In this document: positions 58,096-64,000 of the stretch, piece after piece
How the letters are laid out: every line of letters starts with the position of its first letter
Numbering within the stretch: position 1 is the stretch's first letter
From: Phytophthora colocasiae
Taxonomy: Eukaryota; Oomycota; Peronosporomycetes; Peronosporales; Peronosporaceae
Direction of reading: 5' to 3'
Length of the DNA stretch: 64,000 nucleotides
Assembly (NCBI GenBank): GCA_018806915.1
Contig: JAGKQI010000083.1
Location: forward strand, 496,001-560,000
Notes under the pieces: generated by a model
What the model was told of the DNA's origin: nothing
Database searches by the model: none
The model's input: only the letters and a program-made list of their open reading frames with translations
Position numbers and translations under genes: made by a program

Positions 58096-58929
58096 ATGCC
58101 CTTCGTCGATAACTCCAACCTTTACTATCATAATGGCGTTCCTTACGTTTCGTGGATGGCTTTACAATCGAAACTAGACAAAGGATTGGAGCACTTCGCC
58201 TCTCATTTCGGAGGCGAAGGTCTGGTTGTCAAGTCGGGCTCTGGAGAGTTGAAGGAACTCTGCAAGTACGGTGAAGTCCAGCACACCTACCTGAGGTATG
58301 CCGACGTTTTAAAGCACAAGCGCCTTATTGTTGCCGTGGGCAGTCTTTTCAAAGACTGGGTGGTTGGACCTCTCTTCGAAGGGATCACGAACAACCCCAA
58401 GAGAGACTACATGGAGTATCATGGGCCGCGCATCAGCGGGATTATCTATGATAAACCAGAGGAAGGATCTGCAGGGGTATACCTTCACCATTGCGGTTCT
58501 ACCTACTCATTTAACAATGAGGAATATGACGGACCCTACTTCATATTACAGGTGGGGCAGACACTGGACATGGTGCGGCGACTACGCGAGCACCAATGCA
58601 TTAGCTCAGACGTGAACAGAGGCGCAGTGAAGTTTTTGTTCGGGGTGGAGTTAAAGGACCTTGACCGCGTCGATGCAGAGTCTGAGCTGAAGACCAAGCT
58701 GACGGCACTTGGCCTCTCTCGTCCTTGCGGTAGCTTTGGAGGAAGGCTATCAGTTGAGACGTTTATCTTTCACAAAGCGTCTCTACCATTGATCCATCAC
58801 GTCGTATGCGGGATCAGGTACGCGTATCGCCCCCCGCTAACGAGGAAGACCCGTGACCATGCAGACGCTGTTGAAAACCCCTTCGGACATACCGTTGGAC
58901 GGGTTGCTCCAGTGCAAGCAGGGTCTTAG
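58096..58929 (+). CDS. Unrecognised protein with a GIY-YIG-like motif
   Basis: The protein is 277 residues with no introns seen, starting at the ATG at 58096. There is no signal peptide. I do not recognise the first 120 residues. Residues 127-166 contain GVY (127-129), then VGQT (153-156) and RRLREH (161-166). That is the spacing and pattern of the GIY-YIG nuclease fold (G-V-Y, Y-V-G-x-T, R-x3-H). A Glu-containing helix (DAESELKTKL) follows about 35 residues later. The Tyr usually before VGQT is replaced (ILQVGQT). The C-terminus is rich in His and Pro. It could be a nuclease-like domain used for something else, or chance resemblance. Confidence 0.5.
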   Translation: MPFVDNSNLYYHNGVPYVSWMALQSKLDKGLEHFASHFGGEGLVVKSGSGELKELCKYGEVQHTYLRYADVLKHKRLIVAVGSLFKDWVVGPLFEGITNNPKRDYMEYHGPRISGIIYDKPEEGSAGVYLHHCGSTYSFNNEEYDGPYFILQVGQTLDMVRRLREHQCISSDVNRGAVKFLFGVELKDLDRVDAESELKTKLTALGLSRPCGSFGGRLSVETFIFHKASLPLIHHVVCGIRYAYRPPLTRKTRDHADAVENPFGHTVGRVAPVQAGS

Positions 58930-59456
58930 TCGTATCATTGGTTGAAGCATGCTGCTTATTGAATGGAAACGCTTTAGAGTCTAAAGCAACGGACACGAGA
59001 ATACATCGTCGAGGTATCATATACACTGGAGCTCTGCCGCAAAGTGGCTCCTGTTGATGCCACAAGTATCCGCGACAACTGAGTCCGTTGATTGAGTCGG
59101 GTATAGCATTGATGTTGCACCAGAGGAAGGATCTGCTTAGTTATAATGCTTCCTGCTGTATTTTGGTTCCGTGTCTTTGCGTAGAAGCTGCTCGGACAGC
59201 ATTGACAGAAGCCAGATCACGCCGCTTTGTTGCTGTTCGCATGCGGTCCCGGCTCATAATGCAGATGGATGCATTGGTTGCTGTGGAGAACCGTTCAGTG
59301 TGTCTGGTCTCACGTCAAACGTGTCCTACGGCTCCGTGTTTTTTGTGTGATCACTCGAGGCACTTTGAGGAAGCCGTGATCTGAACCAGAAACGAGTCCT
59401 GTCTCAAAGCATAACTGACCTCATTCTCCAATTCTACAGCCAACGTTCACGTCTCC

Positions 59457-61199
59457 ATGATGGCCACCAACACAGAACCAGTCGCTTCACCTCAGGCGCA
59501 CTACGTTCTTGAAAATCACCAACCGAATCTTCCGATCCTGTCGAGAAGTCAAAGCTCCTCCGGGACTGACACGCCACCAACTGCCACGAACTCCAATGTC
59601 CAATTGCAAGCATTAGAACCTCAGTACGCAGCATTGCCAGCTCCAATTGGAAACTTGATTCGTTCTTGGCTGGCGCTTCGTTGGCGTCTATCGCGCAACA
59701 TCTTCTCCGTTCCTGTACCATTCCTGACGACTCGGTTCAACTTCAAGCTGGGGGATTTAATCCTCACGACACCCTTGAGTCTCATTCTCATCGTCGTCAC
59801 CGCACTACAAGCCGAAGACCGAGATGTTTCAAGCTCTGGAACGCCCCCCACCATCGCTCTGCTGTTCGTATATGCCTTCGCAATACGAAACAACTCTGTG
59901 CTATTGGCACTGACAGGTATTTCGTTCGAACGAGCACTACTATACCACAAGATAGCAGCTCTCGTCACCGTCATCCTCGCAGCGTTACATGGTCTGGCGT
60001 ATCTTTTGGCCCGGGATCACGATGAAGAAGCGGATCAAAGTGGTAGAGCGTTCACAGGAATCGTAGCCTTCGCAGCTATGGTCCTTCTCCTCAGTTTCTC
60101 CATTGGACCAATTCGACGCAACTTCTTCGAGATTTTCGTGCGTTTCCACTGGATCCTCTTCGTTGTGGCGATCGTGTTCGCTGTTATTCACGGAGCGGCA
60201 CTTGCTTTAGTGGGGATTGTACCTTGGCTCATCGACGTGCTCTTCCGCCTGGTATATCGTCCAAGAATTTACGCCAAAGGATCGCTCCTTAACCAACAGA
60301 AGACTTCTGCAACAGAATTTCCATCCAACGCGGTCTTGACTAAGCGCGTGGGCGTCATCGCACGTGATCAGATCTCGGTCTCAGTGCTGCCTGGAGACAT
60401 TATCCGGATCCAGTTCCCTCGTGTTCGTAAAGATACAGGCGAAGAGTTCACGTACAAGGCAGGACAATACGCTTTCCTCTGTGTACCAACAATCTCGAGT
60501 CTTCAATGGCATCCGTTCACGATCTCTTCATCGCCGTATGAGCCACTGGTAACTTTTCACATCAAGGCACTTGGAGACTGGACGCAAAAGTTGAAATCGA
60601 TCAGTTCTGCAGTGGCTGTCACCCCCTTTGACGTCCTTGTTGACGGTCCGTATGGCAGCGTCTCTATTGATATCCACAGTATCGACACGTACACGCATTT
60701 CGTGCTGTTCTCAGGTGGAATTGGTGTTACGCCCATGCGATCGATCGTCAACTGGTTGCACCACAAAGTCAAAGAGGGACGCTCTATCCAGCGTGTTCAC
60801 TTCGTGTGGACTATTCGATCCCGAGACACAATTGAAGCTCTCATTGACCAAGATCGGGAGTCGGGCGAGATCAATTCCTCCTACTTCCCCCACGAATTAG
60901 GGGCAAATCAAGGAGGGGTATTCTCCACTGAGCTGTACTTGACTCGCGGTGAAGAAAACGTTGAAAGTGCCTGGGTGGATCAGCAACTTGGAAGTTGTCT
61001 TCGGTTCAGCTGTCGTCCGGATATTGCAACTACACTTCGGAGTCTCGGCGAGGAAGTCAAAAGCAGTGGTAAAGATCGCGTGGCTGTGTTGGTTTGCGGG
61101 CCTGCAGCTATGGTTCAGGAAGTGACGGCGATGAGTATGGAGCTGTACAAGCAAATGAAGGTGAAATTCGATGTGCACAGCGAGTTATTCGAACTTTAA
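59457..61199 (+). CDS. Ferric reductase / NADPH oxidase family flavocytochrome
   Basis: The protein is 580 residues and intron-free, with two adjacent ATGs at 59457 and 59460. About five or six membrane helices span residues 85-265. Two pairs of histidines with 13 residues between them (His164 and His178; His231 and His245) fit bis-haem ligation. The soluble half has the FAD-binding HPFTISSSP block, the NAD(P)H-binding SGGIGVTPMRSIV, the CGP block (VLVCGPAAM) and a C-terminal HSELFEL. It should move electrons from NADPH across a membrane to ferric iron or oxygen. No EF-hands are present, so it is FRE/FRO-like rather than a calcium-controlled NOX5. The family assignment between ferric reductase and NOX remains open. 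Confidence 0.9.
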   Translation: MMATNTEPVASPQAHYVLENHQPNLPILSRSQSSSGTDTPPTATNSNVQLQALEPQYAALPAPIGNLIRSWLALRWRLSRNIFSVPVPFLTTRFNFKLGDLILTTPLSLILIVVTALQAEDRDVSSSGTPPTIALLFVYAFAIRNNSVLLALTGISFERALLYHKIAALVTVILAALHGLAYLLARDHDEEADQSGRAFTGIVAFAAMVLLLSFSIGPIRRNFFEIFVRFHWILFVVAIVFAVIHGAALALVGIVPWLIDVLFRLVYRPRIYAKGSLLNQQKTSATEFPSNAVLTKRVGVIARDQISVSVLPGDIIRIQFPRVRKDTGEEFTYKAGQYAFLCVPTISSLQWHPFTISSSPYEPLVTFHIKALGDWTQKLKSISSAVAVTPFDVLVDGPYGSVSIDIHSIDTYTHFVLFSGGIGVTPMRSIVNWLHHKVKEGRSIQRVHFVWTIRSRDTIEALIDQDRESGEINSSYFPHELGANQGGVFSTELYLTRGEENVESAWVDQQLGSCLRFSCRPDIATTLRSLGEEVKSSGKDRVAVLVCGPAAMVQEVTAMSMELYKQMKVKFDVHSELFEL

Positions 61200-61588
61200 G
61201 AGTTAGAGAGTTGGAGTTAAGTCGAGATTTGTTTACCTTGTGCAATTGAGCAGTAACGCAAGTCAACTTCGCCCGTGGGGCTTGTTGGACTTGATATCTT
61301 GGCATTCTCATGCTGTAGAAATGCATGCCGTGGCTTCCTCCATTTCGGGTGGGGTCGTAATGTCGGATATGTAGTACATCAGCACCACGTTTTACTAGTA
61401 TGAACACAGAATGGTTGCTGGAATAATCTTGATGAAAATGTTTGTCTGAAAGACCTCAGAATAGGAAGCATGGTGCCATGTGATGTACACCTCTTACCGA
61501 TCAATAACATAATCTGTGAAAAACTACGTACATGTACGCTGCACTTACGATTGCATTTGGCTCGCACGCTGAGTTTTGCTGGTGTCAG

Positions 61589-63277
61589 CTACGCACCGTT
61601 GTAGCGCGATACGAAATCACCAAATCCTGGAACAATATTCTCCGTCTGGGGGTCCACTTCGCCATCTATTCCGCCGGTGATGATCTTCACCTCTGGAAAA
61701 TCAAAATGACACTCGTTAGACCACAAGAAAGCTCCGTCAAAGACACCACACATACGCGGAAAGTTGTTACTGATGTTGACAATCCCGTTCGAGGCCACCA
61801 GCAACGTCACTAGTGAAATGCTGCTTTCATCGCATCCGACACTGGCCAGGGCCTACGCAACAATGTATCATAAGCTCAGTTGTTCTTCAGTACAAACTCG
61901 TGACGTACCTCGATCGCCTTGCATTCTGCGTTCCCCGTCTTGCATGTTGCTGAAAAGAGCAGAACTTTGTGTTGAGCGATGTTGATGGGCAAGTCCATGT
62001 GGTCCAGACGCCAAATCTTTTCACCCTGGTTGTCCGTCCCTGCTTCCACGTCGATTGAACCCTGAGGGGCATCGGGCTCCATTTGGTGGAATAATACGAG
62101 GAATGGGAGTCCTTCAGCACCGATAGCCACACCGCAAAAATGATGTTTCATCTCCAAGCCGCGATACAGATGACCGGTACCTGTTATCACTTCCACATTC
62201 TCTGTCCCTAGCACGGCAAGGGCTTCCTCCAGCAAAATCCTGCAAGAATAAACCAAATGTAAGGCAAACTTCAAAAAAAAATGAAAAAAATCTGCACGCA
62301 CATGATCAAACGTCCAACCACGCGACGGAACGTCGCTCCATCCGTCCGGTTATCCCGCAGTACTGTCATCAACAGCAGCACGCAGTTTGCACGCACTTCA
62401 TGCACCATCATGTCAACGCATGGCGGTCCAGCAAAGTTCTCAGCACGATCCCTGCATAAAAAAACTAATCAGCCAACCGAGTTCTTCTTCACTACTCAAT
62501 CCCAATGTCGTACATTTCCTGAGCTGACTTGACCAGCATATTGTAGCGTGAGAGGATCTCGAAGCGGTTCTTCTTGATGTGGCAGATAGCTGCTCTGGTA
62601 ACACCGAATTCCCTTGCAAGTGCTGCCTGTTTCTCCCCGTTCTCGATGCGTTTAATGATGTTGCGTCGATCTGTGTCACGTAAGTACCGCACGCGTTTCT
62701 TCTTCTTCTGCTCGTCATCTTCCACGTTCTCAACATCCTCAATAATGGACGGTGTACTCACATTTGAAATAGGAGATTTCCTATCGTCCAAATTGCTGTA
62801 CCTGTCGACTACCGAAGCATCAGCTCTAGACCCCGTAGACTCCACTGGAGGGTGTAACGGAGCTCCATAACTCATGTCCATGACAACCCGCTGTCTTTTA
62901 GCAGGTTCTTGCACGTCTTCAATGTAGCCATTTGTTTTTTCGACAGTCGCTGCGTGCTGCAGTCTTTGGCCATAAAATTCACGCGCAATCCTCTGTCTGT
63001 GCGTTAAATTACGGTGACGCTCTCGCAGTTCCTCGTAAAAGGCCTCGCGGTCGTACACCGCCTGTTCTTCGTAGCTGTAGCGCGGCGCGTAATGGGTATA
63101 TTGCGGTGTCTGATGGCGCATTTCGTCAACGAGCGCGCGCCGATCGTTGGGAACGGGCGCAGAGGCGGGGCTGACGTCACGCCACTCCTGAGCTCGAAGT
63201 GCCGCAGCGGCGCTGGCTAAGCTGCGCGCGACGGACACGTGAGGGGGAGGCGCGGGTGTGCGCGCGGGGGGCGCCAT
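61589..63277 (-). CDS. Predicted fusion of a helix-turn-helix domain and a uracil phosphoribosyltransferase-like domain
   Basis: I infer five exons: 63277-62496, 62451-62302, 62239-61909, 61852-61756 and 61692-61589, giving 487 residues. All borders are GT-AG and every junction restores frame. Exon 1 alone ends in a stop at 62492 and might be its own gene. Residues about 201-240 form a psq/CENP-B-like helix-turn-helix (EKQAALAREFGVTRAAICHI) after a lysine-rich run. Residues 262-487 follow UPRT: TVLRDNRTDGATFRRVVGRL, ILLEEAL, FCGVAIGAEG, LVASNGI, VKIITGGID and IVPGFGDF near the end. The PRPP loop, normally DPMLATG, reads SATCKTG, so catalysis may be lost, as proposed for UCKL1-type domains. 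Nuclear action is suggested by the HTH part. Confidence 0.75.
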
Positions 63278-64000
63278 GATGATAAAGAGTTTTTGCTATG
63301 GGATTGCAATCTTATGGTGAGTGGGTGTTTAACTTGGAATTTGTATGAGGAACGAGGCAAGGTGTGTTTCATTCAGACGTAAAGTGCGAATGAGCAGCGC
63401 AGAAAAAGGAGCAGCACTGCAACATAGTACGACTGTACCTGTAGAAATGCATATTTTGGGTTAACGGGTTTTAACGGTTGCTGTAGCGATACTCGTTTAG
63501 ACTGAAGCAATTTTGGTGGCCTTGCATCAATGATCTCGCCTCGTATGTTAAAGTGATTGAGGAAATCTCAACAGCAGTGCCGTCGGTATCGTCGGGGCTC
63601 TGGTGCGTTTACACTTCACCAGTTAAAAGTTCAGAGACGTGGCCTTGAAATCAATCCAGCTACACGTCCCTACCGAAGCGAAATTCGTTTCAGTGTGCTC
63701 TGCTAATTCAAAGCTTGAGTTGTCGTTTCCTGGATGTACTTTCGCCTAAAATTGGAGGCGCAAAGGTTCCTCCCTCTGTACCTGATCAACGTGCCACATG
63801 CTGCTTTTCTGTCGCGTGACTCGTGTCAACGGTCGCTTCAACTTTTGACTGCTGTGTGCGTGTTTGTCGCGTGGATAACGCTCGCGGCCATGCAGCTTGC
63901 AAGCCACGAGGTTGCAAGGCGATAAGTGCAGCAGTTTGAAGCGTGAAACATCCATCCACCCATTGTTGTAGTTACGCCACAAATCACACAACCTGCTCGA
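63278..64000. other. Intergenic to window end, no gene seen
   Basis: Short frames such as 63734-63925 have a hydrophobic stretch but no recognisable family. A gene could begin here and continue beyond the window. Confidence 0.4.

Noticed and set aside
63734..63925. Small membrane protein frame near the window end
   Set aside because: It has only 63 codons with one hydrophobic run and no supporting context; it could be chance.

Overview
The window looks like a Phytophthora (oomycete) genome segment. The reasons are two genes for secreted proteins with RXLR and EER motifs, cutinases, a PL3 pectate lyase duplicated in opposite orientation, an oomycete-type bZIP, short GT-AG introns in some genes, and Copia, hAT, piggyBac and pogo-type transposon remains. 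The species cannot be fixed from sequence alone. Genes lie on both strands with no operons.

Layout. 1-7.7 kb: a nearly intact Copia element sits inside the first half of an RXLR effector gene. A second, intact copy lies in opposite orientation at 6991-7731. 8.4-16.6 kb: a conserved block with a type II membrane M28 peptidase of the transferrin-receptor/glutamate-carboxypeptidase II group, a Pex14-domain/short-chain-dehydrogenase fusion, a TIM22-like import channel gene, a cutinase, and a second M28 paralogue with a broken 3' end. 16.6-24.8 kb: a transposon-rich stretch with an intact hAT transposase, a decayed GAF/FYVE-type gene, a piggyBac-like transposase with two in-frame stops, and a small TA-flanked inverted-repeat element. 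25-33.6 kb: a second RXLR gene, a third M28 paralogue, a RABL6-like GTPase, and a bZIP-related gene.

33.7-44.3 kb is strongly rearranged. A roughly 4.4 kb palindrome carries two copies of a PL3 pectate lyase and a MAPEG gene, the right MAPEG copy being truncated. It is followed by a broken gene resembling a fused fatty acyl-CoA reductase/DHAP acyltransferase whose acyltransferase part is flipped, another pectate lyase fragment, a bZIP gene, and a DMT-type transporter apparently split by a small inversion that encloses a cutinase. 44.3-50.1 kb is a head-to-tail row of six MAPEG (microsomal glutathione transferase-like) genes, all on the minus strand, with pogo-type and fold-back elements between them. 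50.1-52.5 kb holds two tandem copies of a hairpin-rich repeat ending five bases before the ALG14 start codon.

52.5-63.3 kb is ordinary euchromatic gene space: ALG14, an N-carbamoylputrescine-amidase-like protein lacking the catalytic cysteine, a MORN-repeat protein, mitochondrial uS15, an unrecognised protein with a GIY-YIG-like motif, a ferric-reductase/NADPH-oxidase-family protein, and a five-exon gene predicted to fuse a helix-turn-helix domain to a uracil-phosphoribosyltransferase-like domain.

The most interesting observations are the two domain fusions (Pex14-SDR and HTH-UPRT), the amidase with a replaced nucleophile, the relic of a fused ether-lipid enzyme, and the repeated signature of local inversions. 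All exon boundaries were inferred by eye from GT-AG sites, frame and family similarity.
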